Assembly: GCA_037623315.1 (NCBI GenBank)
Contig: JBBJJH010000017.1
Coordinates: 1 to 64,000, forward strand
Reading direction: 5' to 3'
Source: Halanaerobiaceae bacterium ANBcell28
Lineage (GTDB): Bacteria; Bacillota; Halanaerobiia; Halanaerobiales; DTU029
Length of the DNA stretch: 64,000 bases
A program made the position numbers and the translations under genes. The notes beneath the pieces are model-generated. The model worked only from the letters and a program-made list of their open reading frames with translations. It was not told the DNA's origin and did no database searches. Below are positions 25,339-34,095 of this stretch, piece after piece. Each line of letters begins with the position of its first letter. The first letter of the stretch is position 1.

Positions 25339-26222
25339 ATCCTATAATAGAGTGTAATAATTTATTTAAAAACTATGGTGATTTTACAGCCTTAAATAAT
25401 ATCAATCTTAAACTAGAAGCTAATAAGATATATGGCTTATTGGGAAGAAATGGTGCCGGGAAAACTACATTTTTAAATATTCTTTCTGGACATATTTTTA
25501 CTAGTTCTGGAGAAATAAGAATTGATGGAGAAATACCATATGAAAACAGAAAGATACTGGAAATGATGGCTTATGTAAAAGAAGAAAGTGCTTTTATTGA
25601 CACCTTAAAAGTAAAAGATTTATTTGCTACTGCTTCTCTCTTTTATATAAATTGGGATCAAAAATATTTTAAAGAATTGTTAAATTTATTTCCCATAAAT
25701 CTTAATAAAAAGTATAAGGATTTATCCAAAGGTATGAAGTCAATAGTTAATATAATTATCGGTTTAGCGAGTCGTGCTCCTATAACTATATTTGATGAAT
25801 CTTCAATGGGACTGGATACCCCATCAAGACAATTATTTTATGACTGTCTCCTGAAGGATTTTTCTGAAAATCCCAGAACCATTATATTTGCTACACATTT
25901 GATTGATGAAGTTAGTAAATTATTTGAAGAAGTAATAATCATTGATGGTGGAGAAATAATTTTAAAAGAAGAAGTAGAGATTTTAAGAGAGAATAGTAAA
26001 AAAATTGTTGGTAAAAAAGATGCAATAGAGAGGATTTTTAACGATCAGGATATTCTTTTTATTAGAGAGTTTGCCTCTTATGCTGAAATTTTTCTTTCAG
26101 GAGAATTAAGTGCAGACAAAAAAAGAGAAATAAGTAAGCAGGGATTAGAAATAAATAGATTATCTTTATCAGAGTTGTTTACTTATCTGACAATTGGAGA
26201 GAGGAGTGGTAATAATGAATAG
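25335..26222 (+). CDS. ABC transporter ATP-binding protein
   Basis: This ATPase of 295 residues has Walker A GRNGAGKTT, signature LSKGMKSIVN and the switch His in FATHLIDEV. Its Walker B reads ITIFDESSMGLD, where Ser-Ser replaces the usual Pro-Thr after the catalytic Glu. A C-terminal region of about 90 residues follows. It overlaps the GntR gene and the permease gene at its two ends, so the three are translationally coupled. It resembles the ATPase at 15162 in layout but is clearly divergent from it. Confidence 0.9.
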   Translation: MNPIIECNNLFKNYGDFTALNNINLKLEANKIYGLLGRNGAGKTTFLNILSGHIFTSSGEIRIDGEIPYENRKILEMMAYVKEESAFIDTLKVKDLFATASLFYINWDQKYFKELLNLFPINLNKKYKDLSKGMKSIVNIIIGLASRAPITIFDESSMGLDTPSRQLFYDCLLKDFSENPRTIIFATHLIDEVSKLFEEVIIIDGGEIILKEEVEILRENSKKIVGKKDAIERIFNDQDILFIREFASYAEIFLSGELSADKKREISKQGLEINRLSLSELFTYLTIGERSGNNE

Positions 26223-26982
26223 AATTATAAAACATATAAACTTTCATTATAGAGATTTTAAAAAAGGAATATTAATTTTTTGGGGGATTATCCTGGGTTT
26301 ATTTTTGATTTTTACTCTGGGAGCTAGAATATACGATATTTCTTTAGGAGTAAGTAGAGATACATTCGCTATAAATATTTTTTCTGCGATAATTGTTATT
26401 TTAATTATTTCTTCTTATGAAGTTATGAATTACTCATTTCCTCATTTAATTGGTATTAGTTCTACTCGCAAAGACTACTGGCTTGGAAAGACTTCTTTCT
26501 TTTTTATTTTAGCTTTTGTTTTGGCAGCTACACAGGGATTGATACTTATCCTGGAATATTTAATAGTTAGTTTTAATCTAGTATCAGAAGGGCAACATTT
26601 TTTATTTGAAGAAGCCAATTTTTTAATCATCATTTTTCGCTTTGTTTTCTATAATTTCACTTCGTTTTTTATGACTACAGCAATTTTTAGTTTGTTTTTT
26701 ACTATTGCTTACAGGATGGGAAAAGTTTTTTATATTATTTTAGGAGTAATAGCTGCTTTAATGGTTATAATTTTACCTTATTTTGCTGCAGAGATAATGA
26801 CAATTGAAGAGTCATTGGCTAAGGTAATTGAAACAGTGATTCGAGTAGTTATTCCAATTACAAATACAGATACTTCAGTTTCTATAACTTATCCAATCTC
26901 TTTAAGCTTATATTATTTATTAATTTCAATTCCGCTTTTTATTGGCGAATATATCTTATTAAGAAAAGCTGAAGTAAAATAA
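26215..26982 (+). CDS. ABC transporter permease-like membrane protein
   Basis: This 255-residue protein has six likely spans (about 22-40, 55-75, 95-120, 140-165, 175-195 and 225-248) and little else recognisable. The segment SFPHLIGISSTRKDYWLGK is typical of permeases partnered with YtrA-regulated ATPases. The ATG at 26215 follows GAGGAGTGG; an in-frame codon at 26194 is too far upstream. It overlaps the ATPase gene by 8 nt and is followed by a second ABC system after 18 bp. Confidence 0.82.
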   Translation: MNRIIKHINFHYRDFKKGILIFWGIILGLFLIFTLGARIYDISLGVSRDTFAINIFSAIIVILIISSYEVMNYSFPHLIGISSTRKDYWLGKTSFFFILAFVLAATQGLILILEYLIVSFNLVSEGQHFLFEEANFLIIIFRFVFYNFTSFFMTTAIFSLFFTIAYRMGKVFYIILGVIAALMVIILPYFAAEIMTIEESLAKVIETVIRVVIPITNTDTSVSITYPISLSLYYLLISIPLFIGEYILLRKAEVK

Positions 26983-27000
26983 TTATGGGGGTGTTTGAAA

Positions 27001-27933
27001 ATGAATGTTTTAGCTATTAAGGCTGAATGTTTAAAAAAATCATATGGTGAAGTAAAGGCGTTAAGAGGAATTAGTTTTCAAGTAAAAGAAGGTATTATTT
27101 TTGGCATGTTAGGCCCAAATGGAGCTGGAAAAACTACAACTATTGAAACAATTATAGGTTTAAATAAAATTGATGACGGTAATTTGGAGATATTTGGGCT
27201 TGATCCAGATAAAGATATTGGAGAAATAAAGAAAATAATAGGTGTGCAATTACAATCGCCAGCTCTTTTTCCTCGCTTGACAGTTTCTGAAATAATAGAA
27301 TTATTTGCAGACTTCTATCCAGAGCCTATGAAAGTTGAGGAAGTTATAAGTATGATAGGTTTGGAAGAAAAAAGAAAGACAATGGTTGATAATTTATCTG
27401 GAGGGCAAAAACATAGATTGGCTGTTGGTCTGGCAATTGTTAGCAATGGTAAAATTATATTTCTTGATGAACCTACAACTGGTCTTGATCCCCAAGCTAG
27501 AAGATCACTATGGGAAGTTATTTTGAAATTGAAAGAAAAAGGTAAAACAGTGTTCCTTACAACTCATTATATGGATGAAGCAGAAAAACTTTGTGATGAC
27601 TTACTTATAATTGATCAGTGTAAGCTTATTGCAAGTGGTACTCCAAAAGATTTAATTAATGAAAATTTCAAAGAGAAAGCCATTGAATTTTCTGATCCAG
27701 GCTTTTCAAATACTGAAATAGAAGAAATTACAACTATTGCTTCTGTAGAAAGGATCACTATTGATTGTGATGAAAAGCAAGTGATTTTATATAGTAGTAG
27801 AGTTTCAGAGGCAATTAAAGATCTTTTGGATTTTGCTAATAAAAAGGGAAAAGAAATTGAGGATATTGTACTCAGACAGGCCAGTTTAGAAGATGTATTT
27901 CTAAAACTTACAGGAAGGGGCATAAGAGAATGA
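27001..27933 (+). CDS. ABC transporter ATP-binding protein (DrrA/YhaQ-like)
   Basis: This ATPase of 310 residues has Walker A GPNGAGKTTT, signature LSGGQKHRLA, Walker B IIFLDEPTTGLD and the switch His in LTTHYMDEAE. An extended C-terminal domain ending in LEDVFLKLTGRG is the mark of DrrA-type drug or lipid exporters. ATG 27001 lies about 7 nt after GGGGGTG; an in-frame TTG at 26995 is too close. It overlaps the next permease by 4 nt. It could be co-transcribed with the GntR locus upstream, giving a five-gene operon with two exporters. Confidence 0.92.
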   Translation: MNVLAIKAECLKKSYGEVKALRGISFQVKEGIIFGMLGPNGAGKTTTIETIIGLNKIDDGNLEIFGLDPDKDIGEIKKIIGVQLQSPALFPRLTVSEIIELFADFYPEPMKVEEVISMIGLEEKRKTMVDNLSGGQKHRLAVGLAIVSNGKIIFLDEPTTGLDPQARRSLWEVILKLKEKGKTVFLTTHYMDEAEKLCDDLLIIDQCKLIASGTPKDLINENFKEKAIEFSDPGFSNTEIEEITTIASVERITIDCDEKQVILYSSRVSEAIKDLLDFANKKGKEIEDIVLRQASLEDVFLKLTGRGIRE

Positions 27934-29015
27934 AAATGTTTAAAGCAATTTTTATTGCTAATGTTAAAGAATATATTAGAGATAAGGCAAGTATGTTCTG
28001 GATGTTAGTATTTCCTTTAATTCTTATTTTTATATTTGGATGGATGTATTCTGGAAGTGGTGATCTCATTTTTAATATTTCTTTCCTAGTGCATGAGGAA
28101 AATGAATTTACTAATAGATTAATAGGTGAAGTAGAAAAAATTGATGCCTTAAATGTTTTTATTGTAGAAGATAAAGAAAAAGAGTTTGAGGAATTGAAAA
28201 GAGGTAATAGACATTTATTATTTGAAATTCCATCAATGATATCAGAGGGGCTTATGTATGGAGAAGCTCAAGAAATCCCTGTTTACTATGATAGCAGCAA
28301 TCAGCAAATGAGTCAGATTGCTCTCTCGATAGCAGATGAAATATTTACTGAGGCAGAGAGATATATAAAAGCTACTCCTCGCATCTTTGAATTGGATAAA
28401 AGAGCTGTTCAGGGAGAAGATCTATCTAATTTTGATTATATAATACCAGGAATTCTAGCAATGGCTTTGATGCAATTGGGTTTATTTGGTTCAATTCAAT
28501 TTATATCCTTGCGGGAGAAGAAAATCATTAGAGGATTAGGGGCCACCCCTTTGTCTAAAAGAGCACTCTTAGGAAGCGAAATAATATTAAGATTAATATT
28601 ATCAGTAATTCAAACTATAATTATAATTGGAATTGGTGTTTTAGTATTTGATATTACAATAGAAAGCAATATAGTTCTGGTACTATCTGTAGTCTTTTTA
28701 GGGTGCTTGACATTTATTAGTTTGGGATATTTATTAACTTCTTTTGTTAAAACTGTTGATGCAGGTACAAATTTAGTAGAAGCTGTTCAATTTCCTATGA
28801 TGTTTTTATCAGGTGTTTTCTTTCCATATGAATTTATGCCTGATTTTTTACAACCAGTAATTAGGGTTTTACCGTTGACTTATTTAGGGGATGCCTTAAG
28901 ACAGGTAATGTTGGGATTTACAGGAGTACGTACTCTTCAGGCAAATATAATGTTATTATTGCTGTTTTTAGCAACTACCTCATTGCTAACAGTCAAATTC
29001 TGGAGATGGGAATAG
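27930..29015 (+). CDS. ABC-2 type transporter permease (DrrB/YhfO-like)
   Basis: The protein of 361 residues has one N-terminal span (about 21-41) and a large extracytoplasmic domain (about 42-170). Five spans from about 175 onward follow. SLREKKIIRGLGATPLSKRA is the typical ABC-2 coupling segment, and GVFFPYEFMPDFLQPVIRVLP is the conserved C-terminal signature of the ABC-2 family. It pairs with the preceding ATPase as a complete exporter of unknown substrate. Nothing that looks like a terminator follows at once; a 545-bp non-coding stretch comes next. Confidence 0.9.
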   Translation: MKMFKAIFIANVKEYIRDKASMFWMLVFPLILIFIFGWMYSGSGDLIFNISFLVHEENEFTNRLIGEVEKIDALNVFIVEDKEKEFEELKRGNRHLLFEIPSMISEGLMYGEAQEIPVYYDSSNQQMSQIALSIADEIFTEAERYIKATPRIFELDKRAVQGEDLSNFDYIIPGILAMALMQLGLFGSIQFISLREKKIIRGLGATPLSKRALLGSEIILRLILSVIQTIIIIGIGVLVFDITIESNIVLVLSVVFLGCLTFISLGYLLTSFVKTVDAGTNLVEAVQFPMMFLSGVFFPYEFMPDFLQPVIRVLPLTYLGDALRQVMLGFTGVRTLQANIMLLLLFLATTSLLTVKFWRWE

Positions 29016-29560
29016 AGTGAGGAAATAAACCAAAAAGAATAGAATTAAAATGAAATCGAAGAGGTGAATAATAAAACGAATATCAGAATAATATTATTAA
29101 TACCAGAATTATATTCCTTGTGAAAAAAATATGTTTTAGTTTCTTGCAGGAGGGGCTTTTGAATATATTACTTAAACTTCGCAGATGAATTTATAGCATA
29201 AAGCCTGGTTAGCCATAACTTCATTCACCGAAGCTACCTCCAACTCCTCTTCCAGGCTATAATAACAAATTATCTTTGCCATCATATTTTTAAATGTAAA
29301 TTTTCTTGATGCCAGAAATTATTAGCAATCTATTAAGGCAGATAATTTCTTAGCCATTAACAAAAAACTAATTAGCTTTGATACGCTGCCACATTTTTTT
29401 AATTTTTATATATAAGCGCAAGTTAATAATGTATATCTAGAGATATTTTAATCCAAAGAAAACCATCTTTGGATTTTTCTTTATGAAAAAAATCTAACTT
29501 TTTAAAGGATTTTTACAATAAATGCAGAAAATTACAAGAGAGAACAAATGAGGTGATATA
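29016..29560. other. 545-bp non-coding region rich in inverted repeats
   Basis: No convincing gene lies between the permease gene and dprA. AGCCTGG (29201-29207) and CCAGGCT (29252-29258) enclose a 44-nt segment containing the hairpin CTTC/GAAG. AGAAATTAT (from about 29314) and ATAATTTCT (to about 29350) form another pair. A terminator follows near 29450. On the minus strand a 37-codon open frame (29172-29285, MMAKIICYYSLEEELEVASV at its start) has a coding-like look but no ribosome binding site. It could be a gene remnant, a decayed small mobile element or a structured RNA. Confidence 0.4.
29450..29480 (+). terminator. rho-independent terminator before dprA
   Basis: AATCCAAAGA at 29450-29459 pairs perfectly with TCTTTGGATT at 29466-29475, followed by a T-rich tail. 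It ends a plus-strand transcript from the ABC operon or from the non-coding region. Confidence 0.82.
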
Positions 29561-30697
29561 ATGTCCGAAAAAAAATATTTCCTAGCACTTACAATGATAA
29601 AGGGGTTGGGATCTACTAGAATTAGTAATTTATTAAAACATTTTGGAGATGCTTATTCTATTTGGCAAGCCAATGAAAGGCAGCTAAAAGCAGTTAATGG
29701 GATAGGTAAGCTGGCTGAAAAAATAATTAAACAAAAAGAAAGTATAAATATAAATAAACTCCTAGAAGAAATAAATAGGAAGAAAATTAACTATACAACT
29801 TTAGTTGATGATAAATATCCTAAAATTTTGAAGAATATTTATGACCCTCCACCTGTATTATTTTATAAAGGGAAATTAAATTTTGAATATCCTGCCATAA
29901 GTATCATAGGTTCAAGACGATCAACAACTTATGGAAGGAAGTATGCAGAAAAACTGGCTTATGAACTTGCACAAAGAGGTGTTACAGTTATAAGTGGTAT
30001 GGCTAGAGGTATTGATACCTGTGCCCATGTGGGCACATTGAAAGCCAAAGGAAGAACTATAGCAGTATTAGGATCTGGACTTGATATAATTTACCCTTCT
30101 GAAAATAGAGACCTTGCAAAAGAAATACAAAATGAGGGTGCAATAATTAGCGAATATCCTCCTGGAGTGAAACCTTTATCGGCTAATTTCCCTCAACGGA
30201 ATAGAATAATTAGTGGATTAAGTAGAGGTATTTTAGTAATTGAAGCAGCGGATAGAAGCGGTTCTTTGATTACTGCTAATTTAGCTTTGGAACAAGGAAG
30301 AGAATTGTTTGCTATACCAGGAAATATAGATCGCCCCCAAAGTAGAGGTTGTAATCGATTAATACAAAATGGTGCCAAAATGGTTACAAATGTTGATGAT
30401 ATTCTTGAAGAACTATACTTGTATAAGGAAACTAATAATAATTATAGATTAAATAAAGATAATAAAGAGAGCTATAAAGCTAACTATCCAGAGCTTAGTG
30501 AAAAAGAAAAAAATCTTATTAAAATTTTTGAAAATGAGAGAGAAATGAAAATAGATAAAATTATCTCTAAATCAGGAAAAAGAGCATCAGAAGTTAATGC
30601 TTTATTACTAAAATTAGAATTAAAAGGTGTTTTAAAAAGAGAAGCTGGAAAAAAATATGTGTTTATGGGTTTACAAAGTCTGTTAAAACCAATATAA
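29561..30697 (+). CDS. dprA: DNA processing protein DprA
   Basis: DprA loads RecA on incoming single-stranded DNA during natural transformation; it is also common in species not known to be competent. The protein of 378 residues has an N-terminal helix-hairpin-helix-like region (GLGSTRISNLLKHFG, AVNGIGKLAEKII). The Rossmann-like DprA core follows, with GSRRSTTYGRKYAEKLAYEL, VISGMARGIDTCAHVG, FPQRNRIISGLSRG and AIPGNIDRPQSRGCNRLI. A C-terminal winged helix follows (about 305-370). The ATG follows GAGGTGAT. It leads the dprA-smg-topA cluster. Confidence 0.96.
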   Translation: MSEKKYFLALTMIKGLGSTRISNLLKHFGDAYSIWQANERQLKAVNGIGKLAEKIIKQKESININKLLEEINRKKINYTTLVDDKYPKILKNIYDPPPVLFYKGKLNFEYPAISIIGSRRSTTYGRKYAEKLAYELAQRGVTVISGMARGIDTCAHVGTLKAKGRTIAVLGSGLDIIYPSENRDLAKEIQNEGAIISEYPPGVKPLSANFPQRNRIISGLSRGILVIEAADRSGSLITANLALEQGRELFAIPGNIDRPQSRGCNRLIQNGAKMVTNVDDILEELYLYKETNNNYRLNKDNKESYKANYPELSEKEKNLIKIFENEREMKIDKIISKSGKRASEVNALLLKLELKGVLKREAGKKYVFMGLQSLLKPI

Positions 30698-30738
30698 TAA
30701 TATATTAGTTAAAAGAACTCTGACGTGGGGGGGATAAA

Positions 30739-31230
30739 ATGAGTGATAATATAATTGAAATAGTTAGTTTTTTAATACAAAAAATGTTGAATGATGAGTA
30801 TATATTGTTAGAAGAAGAAAAAATAATTCAGGAACTTATAGAGCTTGGTTATAATATCCAAGATATAGATCAGGCATTTGAATTAATCTATAATGGTACG
30901 GAAATAATAGAGGCAGAAAATATAAACTTTAATAAATTAGAAAAGATGCCTTATAATAGAGTTCTTAGTAAGGCAGAAAGATTATATCTACCAATAGATA
31001 TACAAGGCCTTATTTTAAAAATTATATTTTCTAATATATTAAATAATAGAGAAAATGAAGAAATTATTATAAAGGCTATACAAAATAGTTATATAGGTTA
31101 CTTTTCAAAGACAAAACTTTGGTCTATAATAGAAGATGTTGTTCGCGACCAGGATAAGTTAAACTTAATTACACATGAGATTCCCGAGTTTAATGAAATT
31201 ATCTCATATGAAAATCAATATGTAAATTAA
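30739..31230 (+). CDS. smg: Smg/DUF494 family protein
   Basis: The protein of 163 acidic, helical residues resembles Smg (DUF494). The N-terminal half has repeated amphipathic helices, then RVLSKAERLYLPIDIQGLIL, which parallels [20 protein letters not shown] of the E. coli protein. A C-terminal segment KTKLWSIIEDVVRDQDKL corresponds to DLKWVILMVLFN. In proteobacteria smg follows smf (dprA), as here. Its function is unknown. GGGGGG precedes the ATG. Its occurrence in a Firmicute is unusual and supports a diderm lineage. Confidence 0.75.
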   Translation: MSDNIIEIVSFLIQKMLNDEYILLEEEKIIQELIELGYNIQDIDQAFELIYNGTEIIEAENINFNKLEKMPYNRVLSKAERLYLPIDIQGLILKIIFSNILNNRENEEIIIKAIQNSYIGYFSKTKLWSIIEDVVRDQDKLNLITHEIPEFNEIISYENQYVN

Positions 31231-31251
31231 GCACTTGTTGGAGGTGTTAAT

Positions 31252-33339
31252 ATGCCAAAAAAGAAAACTACAAATACTCTGGTAATTGTTGAGTCGCCAG
31301 CTAAAGCTAAAACTATTTCTAAATTTCTTGGTAAAGGATATAAAGTGGAGGCCTCAATGGGTCATGTTATTGACCTACCTAAAAGTAAAATAGGAATTGA
31401 CGTAAGTAATGATTTTGAACCAAAATATATTACTATTAGAGGTAAAGGTAAGATTTTAAGTAAATTAAAAAAAGAAGTTAAGAAAAGTAAAGATGTATTG
31501 CTTGCAACTGACCCTGATAGAGAAGGTGAAGCAATTTCTTGGCATCTTTATCATGCATTAAAATTAGATAAAGAAAAAAGCAGGATTGAGTTTAATGAGA
31601 TTACAAAAGATGCAATTCAAAATGCATTAAAAAAACCTCGTCCTATTGATCAAGATCTTGTTGATGCACAACAAGCAAGAAGATTGCTTGATCGTTTAGT
31701 AGGTTATAAATTAAGTCCCTTGCTATGGAAAAAAGTTCGTAAAGGTTTAAGCGCTGGTAGAGTACAGACTGTAGCTGTAAAGATAATCTGTGCTAGAGAA
31801 AGAGAAATAGAAGCATTTGAACCAGAAGAATATTGGACAATTACAGTAGAATTAAATAAAGATAATAGTCTTATTACAAGTGATTTGCATAGAATTGATG
31901 GTAAAAAATTCAAAATAGAAAATGGAGAACAAGCAAATCAAATTCTTGATGAAATTAAGCAAGAGGACTTTATTGTTAAGAAAGTTAAGGAAAGAAAAAG
32001 AAAAAGAAATCCGAAGGCTCCTTTTACAACTAGTACTTTACAACAAAGAGCTTCATATCTTTTAGGTTATTCTGCAAATAAAACTATGTATGTAGCTCAG
32101 CAATTATACGAAGGTATTGATCTTGGAAAAGAAGGAACAATAGGTTTAATTAGTTATATTAGAACAGATAGTACTCGTATTTCTAAAGAGGCTACTGAAA
32201 ATGCCCAAAAATATATTCTTGAAAACTTTGGAGAAAAATATTTACCAAAAAATAGTCGAAAATTTGCTGCTACTGAAGGAGCACAGGATGCTCATGAGGC
32301 TATTAGACCTACATCTATTGATAGGCATCCTGATCAAATTAAAGAATATCTTAGTCCTGATCAATACAAGCTATATAATCTAATTTGGCGTCGTTTTACT
32401 GCCAGTTTAATGAGTCCTGCAATTTATAATGTCTTAACTATAAATATTATGGCAGGAAGTCGCTATATGTTTAGGACATCAGGATCACAAGTTGTTTTTC
32501 CAGGTTTTTTGAAAGTAATAAATTGGAGTAAGAAAGAAGATGTTATTTTACCAGATATATCTGAAGGTGAAAAATTATCTGTAGAGAAATATGATCCACA
32601 ACAACATTTTACACAGCCACCACCTAGATACACAGAGGCTAGTCTTGTAAAAACCTTAGAAGAAGAGGGTATTGGTCGACCAAGTACCTATGCACCGACA
32701 ATATCGACAGTTATATCTCGTGGTTATGTTGAAAGAAATGCTAAACAATTAAAACCAACAAAACTTGGCTTTATTGTTGTTGATCTTTTAAGTGAACATT
32801 TTCCTGATGTTACTGATGTAGAATTTACAGCACAGATGGAAAATAGACTAGATAATATTGAAGAAGGTAATGGTGATTGGAAGAAGGTACTAGCAGATTT
32901 TTATTTTCCGTTTTCAGAGCGTCTAGATGAAGCACAAGAAGAAATGGAAGAAGTTGAGTTGCAAAGTGAAGTAACAGATGAAGTCTGCGATAAATGTGGT
33001 GAACCTATGCTTGTTAAATACGGACGATATGGTAAATTTTTAGCTTGTTCAGCATACCCTGAATGTAAAAATACAAAGCCTTATCTAATAAAAACTGGTG
33101 TTTCCTGTCCTAATTGTGAAGAAGGAGAACTCATTCAAAGAAAAAGTCGTAAAGGTAGGGTTTTCTTTGGCTGTACCAGTTATCCTGATTGCGATTTTGT
33201 TTCCTGGAATAAACCAATTAAAAAGAAATGTCCAGAATGTAGTGGTTTAATGGTAGAAAAAAGGTCTAAGAAAAAGGGTTTAAGTCATAAATGTATTAAT
33301 AAAGAATGTGGTTTTGAAAAAGAAGTTGACGAGACATAA
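31252..33339 (+). CDS. topA: DNA topoisomerase I
   Basis: TopA relaxes negative supercoils through a transient 5'-phosphotyrosine. The protein of 695 residues has the Toprim domain (LVIVESPAKAKTISKFLGKG, ATDPDREGEA), RFNE-region equivalents including RIEFNEITKDAI, and the active Tyr302 in LISYIRTDSTRIS. GRPSTYAPTISTVISRGYV lies in the core domain. Three C-terminal zinc-ribbon modules (CDKCG, CPNCEEG and CPECSGL, each with a second Cys pair) follow from about residue 575. The start follows TTGGAGGTG. In Bacillus, trmFO and xerC come next; both are absent here. Confidence 0.97.
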   Translation: MPKKKTTNTLVIVESPAKAKTISKFLGKGYKVEASMGHVIDLPKSKIGIDVSNDFEPKYITIRGKGKILSKLKKEVKKSKDVLLATDPDREGEAISWHLYHALKLDKEKSRIEFNEITKDAIQNALKKPRPIDQDLVDAQQARRLLDRLVGYKLSPLLWKKVRKGLSAGRVQTVAVKIICAREREIEAFEPEEYWTITVELNKDNSLITSDLHRIDGKKFKIENGEQANQILDEIKQEDFIVKKVKERKRKRNPKAPFTTSTLQQRASYLLGYSANKTMYVAQQLYEGIDLGKEGTIGLISYIRTDSTRISKEATENAQKYILENFGEKYLPKNSRKFAATEGAQDAHEAIRPTSIDRHPDQIKEYLSPDQYKLYNLIWRRFTASLMSPAIYNVLTINIMAGSRYMFRTSGSQVVFPGFLKVINWSKKEDVILPDISEGEKLSVEKYDPQQHFTQPPPRYTEASLVKTLEEEGIGRPSTYAPTISTVISRGYVERNAKQLKPTKLGFIVVDLLSEHFPDVTDVEFTAQMENRLDNIEEGNGDWKKVLADFYFPFSERLDEAQEEMEEVELQSEVTDEVCDKCGEPMLVKYGRYGKFLACSAYPECKNTKPYLIKTGVSCPNCEEGELIQRKSRKGRVFFGCTSYPDCDFVSWNKPIKKKCPECSGLMVEKRSKKKGLSHKCINKECGFEKEVDET

Positions 33340-33428
33340 ATAGTTATAAAAAATTAGAAGTGAAATATAATTTAATTAAAGGTGAATTAAAATTAAATTA
33401 AAATTAGATTAAGTTAATATTTATTCGG

Positions 33429-33478
33429 AATTATTCTCAATTATCATCTTGACAATTGAGAATAATTTATGGTAGTAT
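33429..33478 (+). promoter_or_regulatory. 14-bp palindrome overlapping a promoter before hslV
   Basis: AATTATTCTCAATT at 33429-33442 is perfectly repeated in inverse at 33454-33467 with an 11-bp spacer. TTGACA (33449-33454) lies in the spacer and TAGTAT (33473-33478) is 18 bp downstream. The palindrome brackets the -35, suggesting a repressor site for the hslV-hslU-codY operon. It could alternatively end topA transcripts, although no T run follows. TTGACAATTG recurs at about 33514. Confidence 0.55.
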
Positions 33479-33540
33479 TAAACAGACAATAGTATATACA
33501 ATTTAGAATCATTTGACAATTGTGTAGGGGAGGTTAATTT

Positions 33541-34095
33541 GTGGGATTTAATATTAAGGCGACAACAGTAATCGCGGTTAAACATAAAAATGATGTAGCT
33601 ATGGCTGGTGATGGTCAGGTTACCTTTGGTAATACTGTAATGAAATCTGGTGCAAAAAAAGTAAGATATCTATATCATGGTGATGTTTTAGCAGGATTTG
33701 CTGGAACATCAGCAGATGCTTTCACACTTTTTGAAAAATTCGAAATAAAGCTAGAAGAATATCATGGTAACCTAGAAAGGGCTGCAGTTGAACTAGCGAA
33801 AGAGTGGAGAACTGATAAAGTTTTAAGAAAATTAGAAGCCTTATTAATTGTTGCTAATATTGAGAAGATTTTACTCATATCAGGCAATGGCGATGTTATA
33901 GAACCTGATAATGATGTTATTGCCATTGGTTCAGGAGGTTCTTTTGCACAGGCTGCTGCATTGGCAATGCTAAGATTTTCAAAAGATATTGATGCGAAAA
34001 AAATAGCGTTAGAATCATTAAGAATTGCTTCGAATATATGTATTTACACAAATGACAACATAACGGTAGAGGGTATTTCAGGGGGTGAAAAATGA
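33541..34095 (+). CDS. hslV: ATP-dependent protease peptidase subunit HslV (ClpQ)
   Basis: HslV is the proteasome-like peptidase that forms double hexamers capped by HslU. The 184-residue protein has the core motifs [54 protein letters not shown] and [16 protein letters not shown]. The start is GTG 33541 after GGGGAGG. The chain begins [13 protein letters not shown], so the catalytic Thr (Thr8 or Thr9) is not directly after Met and a short propeptide must be removed. B. subtilis ClpQ (MSSFHATTIFAV) uses an N-terminal Ser instead. It overlaps hslU by 4 nt. Confidence 0.96.
   Translation: MGFNIKATTVIAVKHKNDVAMAGDGQVTFGNTVMKSGAKKVRYLYHGDVLAGFAGTSADAFTLFEKFEIKLEEYHGNLERAAVELAKEWRTDKVLRKLEALLIVANIEKILLISGNGDVIEPDNDVIAIGSGGSFAQAAALAMLRFSKDIDAKKIALESLRIASNICIYTNDNITVEGISGGEK

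Noticed and set aside
29172-29285. 37-codon open frame on the minus strand
   Set aside because: It has no ribosome binding site and no recognisable family, so it is kept only as part of the unexplained region and not called as a gene.
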